Origin: Marsupella aquatica
Lineage: Eukaryota > Marchantiophyta
Assembly (NCBI GenBank): GCA_973895155.1
Contig: OZ316897.1
Span: 2,790,001 to 2,854,000 of the forward strand
DNA: 64,000 nucleotides
Reading direction: 5' to 3'
A program made the translations under genes and the position numbers. The notes beneath the pieces are model-generated. The model had not been told where the DNA came from. It did no database searches and saw only the letters and a program-made list of their open reading frames with translations. This document shows, one piece after another, positions 22,701-32,825 of the stretch (positions within the stretch are counted from its first letter, which is position 1; every line of letters starts with the position of its first letter).

Positions 22701-25700
22701 GTCAGCCAATGCCAACCACCTGCCGGGAACCAAACCATGCATCAACTGCTCAGTATGACATACTTCTCTTCTTCTCTTGTTAACTGCAGATTTTGCTTGA
22801 ATATGGGCACTCTAGATTCAACACGCGGATGTAAAGTTAGACGTTTTGATGACAGCATTTCAGTAACCGTGCGGAGTATTTAGTTCCTAATATGGTACTT
22901 GTTGACTTGAGCTTGCATCTTTACACCTTATTTCCGCACCAGGTCAATATGGAGAAGAATCATGCGTTTGCCGAGTTCATAACTCCTGAGGATGCAACTG
23001 CTGCGCTTGCATTTGATGGTGTAACTTTGCATGGGACTACCTTGAAAATTCGGCGGCCAAAAGACTTCGTTCAGGCTGCAGTAAGCTGAAATAAATGAGA
23101 CTATTCGTGATGTTTAATTTGTCCGTAGTATTACGAATTTGAGTTATTGGCTTCTCTATTCGAAACAGAGTGTGTAGATATAAAGCCTCCTTCAACATTT
23201 GGATTCCAATTTAGACTCTGCATTTCGTTCTAATCCCCATGGTTAGAAGAGAGGAGCTTGAAGCACTGAAAACCCTTTGCTGAATTTCGGGGTTCAGGTC
23301 ATCAATAAATTTAGAAATGGATGTCAAAGTTGTCAGCTGTAATAAGGATGATCCAGGGCTTCACAAGAGTGGCACATGAGGCCTTTGAAAGATCCTGTTT
23401 ACTTTTTCTGTAAATGAAACTTCTAAATCTTGTTGCCACCAAATTTTCTTGGATTATACATCGGTGTGCATGAAGTTCCTGGGTGGAAGGTTCAAAACTC
23501 TTCTCTCTATAGTAGATCCCCCGAGCCCATTGTCCTAGCTGTATTCAATTCTGAGGTAGAAAATTTATGCAACAGGGGTTTGGATTCAGATCATCGCCAT
23601 TGTGGTGCAGAATGGGGGAATCGAAAGTCTATCAGCAGTCCCTGATACGGTCTCAAGCCGTGTAGTAGATTCTCCTCACAAGGTATCTAATTCAAACCTT
23701 TTTGCCGATTTCCACTCCCAGAAGAGAACTCAGATTTGAATATTTAACGTCCATTTGACATTCAATGTTATTCATCTCTCAGTGTTGGCATCTCAGCTAA
23801 ATTTATAATAACTATACTTGTTTGAGTCTATTTTTCGCAGGTATTTGTAGGGGGTATCCCATCATCGCTCACTGCGGACAAGGTGAAAGTCGGGTTGGCA
23901 GTGTCGATTAGATATTTGCATTGGCTGATTGTTGCAAGTTGTACGTAATTGGGAGAAATTTGTGAGCTTAATTCTTTCTGAAATTGGTGGGGTGTCGGGG
24001 ATTTTCATCTTATGTCTGGCTGTTTTCTTTTAAACTTGCAGTCTCATTAATTTTGCACTGAGATTAATCTCGTATCCTGTCTGCGATTGCAGGTGAAAGA
24101 GATCGTTACTGCTTTTGGACAACTGAAGGCTTATCATTGGGAAGTGGACAACAAAAAGCAGCCTCCGCAAGCCTTCGCTTTTCTGGAGGTAATTTTTGCC
24201 TTCAGTTCTTTTGAGGTTTGTTTAAGATCAGACTTTTTTCTCTTGCAAACTCTGCCATAAGATTGAGCTATGTCACACATTTAGGGCAGGACATCCTTAA
24301 CGAAAATGGAATAATCACGGTGGTTGCCTACAGCAGAAAACATTATTGCACAACCGAAGCTTGGCAGGTTTTCATGACACAGCTTCAAATTGTGAATCGC
24401 AGTAAACATTCACCAATGGTTTTCACCTTTAAGTCACGGCCCTTTGGTAGGGGAATCGTCGTCTAGAATGGAAAACTTGCATTAGCCTCATGAGGATCAA
24501 ATCATCTTCTAAGAAACTGACCGCACATACCATGGACTTTACAGCTTTGAATTAATAATATACTTCTAGAGGTGCAGGATGATGAGTGGCTTCCTTTATC
24601 TAATCGACGTAGCAGGGGGACCTTGTCCAGGAAAGTGTCGGGCTTTCTTACGAAAGGTGTCATTATTGTAAATCATCTCATATTCTTGGTGCAATTAACC
24701 TCTTTGGATTGTCACATGTGCAGTACATGGATCCAACGGCAACAGTGACTGCGTGTGCTGGACTGAATGGCATGAAGCTAGGAACGGGGTTTCTCACGGT
24801 GGTTCAGGCAACCCCTGATGCTGACACCAAGGTATATCCTTCGCTCTAGAATCAGCCGTGTCCTCCATACCCTGAGCTTCGGACTAGAATGTATGGTTGA
24901 AGACACGGCATCCTCTCCCAAAAACATTTGAAAGATTTCTCAAGAAGTCCATTTTCCCTTGCAGAGTGCTAGCAACAGGGCTCCGTTTTATGGGATCCCT
25001 GAACACGCTAAGAGCCTGTTGGAGCCCCCAACTCGTGTCTTGGAGTTGCACAACCTGGTGAGTGTAAACCACATCTGCAATGTATTCATTTGTTTAATTT
25101 CTCTCTGGCTTTTGGACGGCTCTAGACGTCGAGGACGGTGTCATGGTTTAGCTTGCATGTGGTAGTATATCCACATATGTGCTGTCCAAGTATCTCATCT
25201 GCTGTTCTTAGTCAAAATGATGTTCGTAATGTTAAAAGCAAATTGTCGTTTCAGGTGGCTCCAAAGGACGTTCCAAACATGTCCAAAGAAGATATTGAAG
25301 AGCTTATTGAAGATGTAAGACTTGAATGCATAAGGTGATCTTGCCCTTACCAATTTCGTGTAATGGTTGGCCTGCCTTCTTCCCGTGCCACAAGAACAGA
25401 GGGTACCAGGTAGTTACTTTGGGAGTCCAGATGTACATGCCAGTCCACGATGTCCCTTTTGACAGTAGGTTCTCTCTATAGCCGCCAAAAGGAGCACTGG
25501 ATGCTTTGTGCTGCCCTTGTTCAATGCTGGCTTGTCTTTAACTTGCGTTTTTTTTGTCTCTCGAGCAGGTTTGGGAATGTGAAGTCAACTCATATGGTAT
25601 ACAAGAGGTCACACTGCGAACTTGAAACAGGAAATGTACCAGCTGTTGCCATAACCGAAGCTGATACTGCTGAAACCAGTAAAGGAGAAAATTTCGATCG

Positions 25701-26373
25701 CACAAATGTGATAGAATTAGCACAAGAGAACATTGCCCAGGAAGATAACCACGTTGGGGTTATGGAGACTTTGGAAGAGATGAGGAGTGGCCCTGCAAGA
25801 TTACAATCGGGCACTTCTTTCAAAACAGATGAGAAACAGATGCTACCCACTGGTCCTGTAGATAGTTTGCCTTCAAGTCGCTTATGTGAGGAAAACGGAG
25901 ATAGTACTGAAGAAAACAACCATCACTTGCACGAGTTCTGTGCAATAGACACGGAAGTTGCAAAATCACGAAGTGTTTCTGCGGAACTCAGCAATGACTT
26001 GCAAGCACGCACAAGTGCAAGTCCAAGTAATAAGGTTATTCCCACTGCCGGGCATGAGTTCGTACGTGTCCAAGATCAGTATACTGGTGGATTGACAAGT
26101 GGCTCCGGGCAAGAAGATGTTTCCATGAGAGAATGGGAGAACTCACACATGGGAAAAGTATATGTGGAGTTCTCCAGGCAGGAGTCAGCTTGTCAAGCTG
26201 CTCATGCTCTGCATGGGCGTCTGTTTGATGGTCACAAAGTGGGCGCATGTTACTTCCCCTTAAAGCTGTATAAGGAAAGGTTTCACAAGGGTCTTGACCC
26301 TCCCACGTTTGAAGAGGAGCAGGCCCTTGCAATACCTGTCGAGGGCCATTTGACTGCCCATATAAAGGACTGA
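19720..26373 (+). CDS. U2AF65-like splicing factor (three RRM-type domains, long N-terminus)
   Basis: Nine exons: 19720-22752, 22943-23080, 23611-23682, 23841-23882, 24093-24188, 24724-24831, 24965-25057, 25255-25334 and 25569-26373. All have GT-AG borders and joining phases, giving about 1488 residues. The first about 870 residues are highly charged and low-complexity, with a short RS/SP-rich part near 800-850. Around residue 882, KEKAWDSVPPG matches the Trp-containing U2AF35-binding segment of U2AF65. RRM1 starts near 968 (RLYVGNVP; RNP1 KNHAFAEF after the first intron). RRM2 starts near 1096 (VFVGGIPSSL). The last RRM is a U2AF-homology motif with the diagnostic R-x-F (GRLF). It is split by an acidic insertion of about 150 residues in exon 9. 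Known U2AF65 proteins bind the polypyrimidine tract at 3' splice sites in the nucleus and contact U2AF35 and SF1. The protein is about three times the usual length, so it is a U2AF65 relative rather than the canonical subunit. The start is the first ATG of the long frame. Confidence 0.9.
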
Positions 26374-26731
26374 ACAGTAGGTATCTTTCTCTCTTAAGGG
26401 CACTGCCAGTGGGCTGCTCGTTAAGACAGTCGGGGCTGCTTAGTAAGGCAGATAGATACACTTTCACTCATTGTTTCCGGATAAGTCATTAGTTAGCTAG
26501 TCATTTGTTGGCATGGTTGTCATCTGTGACAAGAATGTTACAAAATCAGGAATTGAGACGGGAGTCTTTCCCAAGTTGAATTCACCTCCAGGAAATTCGC
26601 ATTTGCTTTGGGCTGGTTTAAAAGGTTTTGGATATTCTCTACACTCAACTGTGAAGAACTCCAACATGACAGAATTGGAGAAATTCTCTCTCCACTTCGT
26701 GACGTTTTGTGGTGGAACCACGAACGCTCTG
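26374..26731 (+). other. 3' flank of the U2AF-like gene
   Basis: Probable 3' untranslated region and downstream sequence. No canonical aataaa signal is seen close to the stop. Short frames on both strands are not family-like. Confidence 0.4.
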
Positions 26732-26809
26732 ACTATCACAAAATTTCCGTGTGATTTGAAGGGGAAATCGACTATCACAAAATTTCCGTGTGATTTGAAG
26801 GGGAAATCG
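26732..26809. repeat. Perfect 39-bp tandem duplication
   Basis: Two identical adjacent 39-bp copies (26732-26770 and 26771-26809), each running from actatcacaaaatttccg to gaaggggaaatcg. Perfect identity implies a recent duplication or copy-number variation at this site. It lies in the 3' flank of the U2AF-like gene. Confidence 0.9.
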
Positions 26810-26932
26810 AACATTATATAGTAACCTCAGCCAGAATGTTTGTCTTGGCATTCGTGAAAGACATGTATTCTACTCCTGTACTAGAAAGTGCAATAGATTT
26901 CTGTTTTCTACTTGCCAAGCTCACAGCTCCTA

Positions 26933-27300
26933 CTAGTAGATAATATCATCAACATAAAGAACTATCGTCAGCAACCTTTTTCTCTTCCTCCCAAGTACAT
27001 CCACAAGGGTTATCAGATACTGATTATGGTGGTAGCGAAGATAAGGTAGGTCATCTAGGATTCTGCTTTCTAAAAGCAGAAGGAGCAGTGAGCTGGGCTT
27101 TGGCAGAATACGAAACTCTTTTGCACTTTCTTTTGCCCTTTCTAGGACAGGAGCAGAGTATGTGGCTCTCACTAAAGCCAATAGAGAAGCAATCTGGTTG
27201 AGGAGATTCCTACATGATGTTAGTTTTCCTCCAGAAAACATCCTAATTGAACCAAGCATATTGATAGACAGCTTCAAACCACACTCTAACCCTGAAGACG
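26933..27300. pseudogene. Rearranged Ty1/copia fragment (RT box on -, RNase H on +)
   Basis: On the - strand, 26936-26990 encodes LLTIVLYVDDIIY, the copia reverse-transcriptase catalytic box, closed at once by stops. Starting at about 27010 on the + strand is GYSDTDYGGS, the start of copia RNase H. After a frame change comes GAEYVALTKANREAIWLRRF (about 27150-27209) with its usual continuation LHDVSFP. In intact copia elements both lie on the same strand in this order, so an inversion has separated them here. No LTRs, gag or integrase are visible around the fragment. Confidence 0.75.
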
Positions 27301-28474
27301 AAAACCAACTTACGAGTAATGGGCTGCAAAAAGTACATTTTGATAACTATGAACTTTTGACAGGAGTCTGAAGGATTACTTAGATGCATGCAAGATTTAA
27401 CGTGATGACCAAAACAAACAATGAAGCCAGTGATGATGACTGTGCCAAAGCTTCAAAAGGGTTGTTGTCCTGCTCTGTCAAACGTGGAGTCCCTCCCATT
27501 CACTCCGTAGGAAAAGTGCTTGCGCCTGCTCACACCTTTGTCAGTCTTGGGAGACATGATCATAAAGTATATTCATTTGTGCAACACGATGCCCAGCCTT
27601 AACCAATACGAACGTCAATTGTGGTTGTTCCTACTTAAAACTTGTTGAACCGTGGAGATATTGAACACAAGATTCTGTCCCTGGATTGGTTCGAAACGTC
27701 TCTATGAGACTACACGTACTTCCGCAGATGTTCAGAGTTAATTGAGCAATGCAATCCGGCTGACGCCCTTCTTCATTCTGCCTTAGAGACGCTAAAGAAG
27801 GACCCCTGGCAGGCTTCAAACTTGGTAGAAAAGTTGAGCACTGCCTGGGCAGGCAATGTAGCTGGAAAAATTTGACTATCACGTGGTCACTGACAACAGC
27901 TCGCAACAGACTTACATAAGAGCAACAAAATGACGGTGGACAAATTGGCCCAAGCGAATGGGGCAGTTTCAATAGCTTAACAACCTAGCTGCTCAATTGC
28001 CTACGCTGCAACTTGAGCTGGGTTGAGCTACACAGGAAGTGATGTGAATGAGAAGCCACTGAGTAATCATTTTATTATCAACACAAACTCAATGGGGTCT
28101 ACAATACTAAACTCCTCCCGTACCTCTCTGCGAGTCTGACAATCCCATAAGAAGGGGCCACTTTAGACATTTAAGCAGCAGTAAGCCCACTTTGTTGTAT
28201 ACAAAGAGTTCAAAATAGTGTAAATCTCTAGATCTATGTACCAGGTTGAAACTGGCATCAATCTGCATACAGATTTCTCTACTATTATTAAAGGTCTTCG
28301 ACTATGCAAACAGTGCAAAGCAAGATCAAGCGAGTGCAGTTGGCTATACCGCTGCAAACAAGAAATTCTTGTGCTTTACAAGATGGGGGGTGTTTAACTG
28401 CAGTACCGAATCCTCATTATGAGCATGAAGGGAAGGAACGCTTTTTAAGAAATTGATCTTCGAAATATTTCCAG
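27301..28474. other. Spacer between convergent genes
   Basis: Lies between the + strand U2AF-like gene and the - strand zinc-finger gene, so it holds the 3' ends of both. Two frames of about 72 (+, 27384-27602) and 113 (-, 27631-27972) codons show no family resemblance. The 3' UTR of the zinc-finger gene should start just below 28475. Confidence 0.4.
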
Positions 28475-31400
28475 CTACTCGTGGGTCCGCTGATTCGGAC
28501 CACGTCTTTGAAGAACAAATGTGCCAATCAAAATAGCAACACCTGTAACAGCAAAGGTGAACATCAACCGATGCCGAGATGCCACAGGCGCAGGAATTCC
28601 CCTAGAGTTGGGCAATGGCTGCTGACGCGAATTTGTGTTAAATCGAGGAGTATTATAGTCTCTGCACAACCAAAAACATCCACTTGATGTGGTTAACACA
28701 TCGCAAGGCCATGGAGTTGTAAAATTGTGTTTGGATTCACACCAACGTTAGACGACGAGATAATAATTTGCACATTCAACAAGAATATCTTGTGAACTAC
28801 ACAGTGCCAGCAGTTCACGTAGAGCCGAAATCATCAAGATTTAGGAAGAGAGCTCTAATCAAGCATAAAAATGAATAACATAAAAATGTGGCTGTCTACT
28901 AATTGACCTACCCAGCCATAAAATTATTACCACGGCGTTGTCACACACTGATAGCTGATTGTCGGTTTGCAAAGAGAAGGAAAGTTGATTCGCCTTACCT
29001 GGACATCGAACCAGAGTCATCTCTCTCCCCATGGAACTGAAGATCGTGGCCAATCTTTTCTCGAAGTCTCACATATTTACCGCAGGGTATGCACATTTCT
29101 GTGCGACTACCACAAATATCCTGTATAACATTGTACACAGACGACGACAGGGGTGAAACACTAGAACCATTCATTCTTGTCGCCTGTAGGGACACAGTTC
29201 ACAGTGCAGGACTTCCTGCTCTGATCTACTATCCGACCATTCCTCTAAATTACAACATGCGATCCATTCACTTCCCATATGACGATTACTGAAGAAACTG
29301 CGTCACTGATCCAGCAAGACTAGTAAGAGCCGACACAAAAAAACAGGAGAGTAAACTGTAAGTTCAATATACTCCCAAAATTGGGTCCTGACAGAGTGGC
29401 CAAACTAAGGGTCGCTTCAATAAACATGTGGCTGATTTCGTGAACAGCTAACACTAGAATCGAAGCAATCAATCAAGCCGTCCTGTAGGTCTTTAAGGTT
29501 CAGGCTCAAGAAACATCATGTATTGGACAGGAAAACGATGAACACAGACAAAAGCATGACCTTCTTTCCTTCATTAATCAACCCTTTAACTGACGTGATT
29601 TCTAGTGAAACCGATAATTCTTTGCACAGAGATTTTGCAGAGGAAGAGAGCATACCGTATGTAATGACAAGCTCGATGCTTCAACTGGGAACTCACAGTA
29701 CACACATTCTACCATGCGCTTAGGGCACTTCTCTCTCTCATGGGTTGACAGTGATTCACGACTTATTTGTGCTCCACACAGCGCACACGCTGCCTGCTTG
29801 TTGAAACATGTCATTAGAGTTACGCATTGAGAGACGTATCACTGCAACTGAGCAACAACGGCTGCGCTTGGCTACTTAGGAGAAAGTTCTTAAAACAGAT
29901 AGATTTGAGCCCGATCTCAATTTTTGCGGCGGTATTAAGCAAATGTTTTTATTGAGGGTCATTATCAAGTAAAGTTAGTGACCCAGCAGCTATAAAACGC
30001 GATAATAGGAGAGATTTTCAAGTGAAGGAATAATATTCAAGAGGTAATACAAGGGCCCTACCGGAGCATGATACTCGTTATAGTGTTCCTCAGCCCGGAC
30101 CCGGGGGACCATCTCTCGACATTCACCACACCGCTCAAGGTTCCGCTTGCAGTGTGCAGAATGGAGATCATAATTCGGTGAAGGAACATCTCTTTCACTG
30201 TGTGGAAATCACGCGAGATGAGTGCGAGCAACAACTAACTGCTTTCAAATTCCAACATCTGATTATTGTACTACATCGACTTTTTTAGACAGATCCTTGA
30301 TTTGGTTTACATACATCCTTCATTATTTAAAGAAGACCACATAATGATAATGATTACTACCGACAACCCAGCCGGGTAACTCCATCAAGCATACATAAAA
30401 CCAAACAATTGAATTCCACACAGCGTCAGACAGGGAATGCTGGAAGTACAGAGATCTTCGTAGAAATTCAGTCAATATATCCTCCATAAGATCGGACACG
30501 TTGCATGCTACTGCTTGCCAATTTCATCCCTTCCCTGACCTAGCCCCGGCAATGACAAGAGGTCACTTGAATGCCTCAAAGTGCAATCCCCATTCCATTC
30601 AACAAATTCTTATAGTGCGCGAACTACATTAAGAGTCGTTACGGCTCAAGGATATCGATATATGCAGCCTAAACGGTACGAGGTTACCGACAAATTAATT
30701 TTCAAACTAAGAAGATAGATTTGTTTCCTAGACTTGAAATGGCAAATTGCCTCATGACCCACCCTGAGATTTATCTTTATGGAATTCATTAGACATTTTT
30801 ATCGACTCAGACCCCACTCATTCCCATGTCAAATATTGCCCGTAAAACGTAACACGATCAAAGCTGATCTCTGTGCTGCATACGTCAAACGACCGAATGT
30901 TCCAAAGACCGAAATCAATTTATGCTTGACCCACCTCACTTAATTAGCTGAATTCGTGCTAATCTAGTGCGGAAGCTCTCGACGCTACTACCCGGAAATT
31001 GAATTCCGTCAACTACGCACTTCAATTCGAGTTTAGGGACGGTCACCCTATATTGCTCTCCATAAATGTTGCCATTATAAAAATAAAATTCCGGGTGTCT
31101 GACGTCCTACAGTATCGTCTTGTGGCAGGCTCCCAGAGAAATCCCAACCCGCTTGCGACTATTATGAAGCAAGGCATCCCAAGCGAATCTTACCCTCACA
31201 AGACGAACTGAGCAAGGCATCGTAGGAAGACAAGGGCTCGTTCCTTCTAGCGGACGGTCGATGCAACTTGCCACCAGATCATCATGAGAAGAGAAGGAGG
31301 TAGCCAATTCAGTGATTGCAAAGCAAGAAGACGTGTTCATTCCAACAGGAGCACAGAAACTATTAGGAGGAGGACCGTCAACAACAGCGAACGGAGGAAC

Positions 31401-31752
31401 CCTATACACGACACGGCCATGAAGCTCTCCATCGCAAGACCTAGACACGAATTCTGGAGCAATCAACTTTACAGAAAAAGGCAGTTCGCAGAAGCACAGT
31501 GAACCACGCAAAACCAAACAAGCAAGCAGCGACAAGCACGTGAGAAAGCACATTGGACCTCTTCCTAATTCTCAATCCCCCGCTACTCTTTCAGCCCCTC
31601 GCCCGATCGATACTTCCATCTTTATCGACACCAACAATGAGGAGGCGAAAAGAGTAGCCGTGATTCAATGTGCGCCATAGGTGAACGTAAAATACGCACC
31701 AATGAGAGCAGAACGTGGTCGAAGAGGGGCTGCCGTTCCCCACAGCGGCCAT
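28475..31752 (-). CDS. XAF1/TRAFD1-like zinc-finger protein with C-terminal membrane anchor
   Basis: Five exons on the - strand: 31752-31700, 30197-30062, 29793-29656, 29120-28999 and 28661-28475. Phases join to give 211 residues starting MAAVGNGS. Five TRAF-type zinc fingers follow one another. Ligands are C15-C18-H30-C34, C41-C44-H56-H61, C66-C69-H81-C86, C93-C96-H108-C112 and C119-C122-H134-H139. The fourth-to-fifth linker CGSRTEMC closely matches the XAF1/TRAFD1 family signature. After a Pro/Ser/Asn-rich linker a single hydrophobic segment at about 183-200 (MFTFAVTGVAILIGTFVL) precedes a short basic tail, which predicts a tail-anchored protein with its fingers in the cytosol. Animal relatives modulate apoptosis and innate immune signalling; the plant role is not known to me. 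Intron 1 (about 1.5 kb) contains a 148-codon antisense-free frame that I do not treat as an exon. An upstream in-frame ATG at 31806 is possible but its extra residues are low-complexity. Confidence 0.85.
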
Positions 31753-32118
31753 CTCTTCCCTCCCTCCCTCCTCCGTTCCTAAGCCTTTGTCCCTTCCTCG
31801 TACCAATCACAGACTCCCCTCCTCCTCCTCCTTCTCCTCCTAGTCCACCTCCTCCCGCTCCCCTCTCGCCTCGCTATAGATACAATAACGTCCACCGTCC
31901 TGAAACACGATCGATCGACTTCTTCTACAAGACAGGAATTATTAAACAATTCGACGAAATGTGGAGAGCAGCCGGCAGCGAGAAATCTGCTGCCCTGTTC
32001 CTCTGCTGCTCCGAATTGCAAAGCGGATCAATCTGTCCGGCAAAAACGCTGGAGTACGAGAACCTCAGACGCAGGGACAAATCAATCTGCCGACAACGCA
32101 AAACAACCGCAGCACCAA
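31753..32118 (-). promoter_or_regulatory. 5' UTR/promoter region of the zinc-finger gene
   Basis: Directly upstream of the start at 31752 on the - strand. CT/GA-rich tracts (about 31755-31860 on the + strand) are typical of plant 5' leaders. The region is richer in CG than the surrounding spacers. No single TATA box is decisive. Confidence 0.4.
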
Positions 32119-32264
32119 AGCGTAGATGCTCGATCGATTTCGCAGAACGAAAAAAGCGTAGATGCTGGATCGATTTCGCACAACGAAAAAGGCGTAGGTG
32201 CTCGATCGATTTCGCACAACGGAAAAAGCGTAGGTGGTCGATCGATTTCGCAGAAGGAAAGAAA
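32119..32264. repeat. 36-bp minisatellite, four copies
   Basis: Four adjacent 36-bp units, phased at 32121, 32157, 32193 and 32229, share the core cgatcgatttcgca. The unit length is a multiple of three, so the + strand frame reads a 12-residue repeat (KRRCSIDFAERK and variants) inside a 215-codon frame (31668-32315). That frame runs antisense to the zinc-finger gene's first exon and upstream region and has no family resemblance, so I treat it as a repeat effect. Confidence 0.85.
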
Positions 32265-32640
32265 GTGAGTAACGAACGAGGACGGGAAGAAAAGAGGGAG
32301 AGCAGAGCAGAATGATGACTTGTATGGCGAGACGAGAAACCTCGCGTTCTCTTTTTCGCTACTTTCCTCTTTTCTTTACTCGTTTGTCGTCTCGTCCTTC
32401 TCCCTCCTTCCGGCCGTCCGTCTCAATGCCGGCATTCGCGTCAGCCGTCGAGGGTCAAAATACCCACCGTCCCAAAACTGACGGGCACGGCCATTTTTCC
32501 GTGGGAGATCTGACGGCTTAATAATAGAGCTCGCCAAATCACTCTAAACTATGCATACGGTAATTTAAAAAAATAAAAATAAAAATTTGAACAGAAGGGG
32601 GGGGGGGGGGGGGGGGGGTGCATACGGTATTGGTCACAAG
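32265..32640. other. Spacer with long poly-G run
   Basis: Contains an uninterrupted run of about 22 G at 32597-32618, preceded by an A-rich tract. Such a run may be collapsed or mis-sized in an assembly. No gene is seen. Confidence 0.6.
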
Positions 32641-32670
32641 ATGGACCATTAGTGCGTATAAGGGTCCAAG

Positions 32671-32825
32671 GTTCTCTATGTTCACTTGTGTATATGGGGA
32701 GGCATATGTGAGGGTGTATATGTGCCCACCACTGAACCATTTGGTAACTCTATGTTGACTTGTGTATATGGGGAGGCATATGGGAGGCTATATATGTGCA
32801 CACACCACAGAACCATTGGTAAAAA
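32671..32825. repeat. Tandem duplication, unit about 74-78 bp
   Basis: Two copies share the order tatgtt(c/g)acttgtgtat, atggggaggcatatg, tatatgtgc, ccac and gaaccatt, with an offset of about 74 bp and small indels. No coding meaning is apparent. Confidence 0.75.

Noticed and set aside
31107-31553. 148-codon reverse-strand frame with a hydrophobic start, inside intron 1 of the zinc-finger gene
   Set aside because: The zinc-finger exons on either side join in phase without it, and the frame shows no family resemblance.
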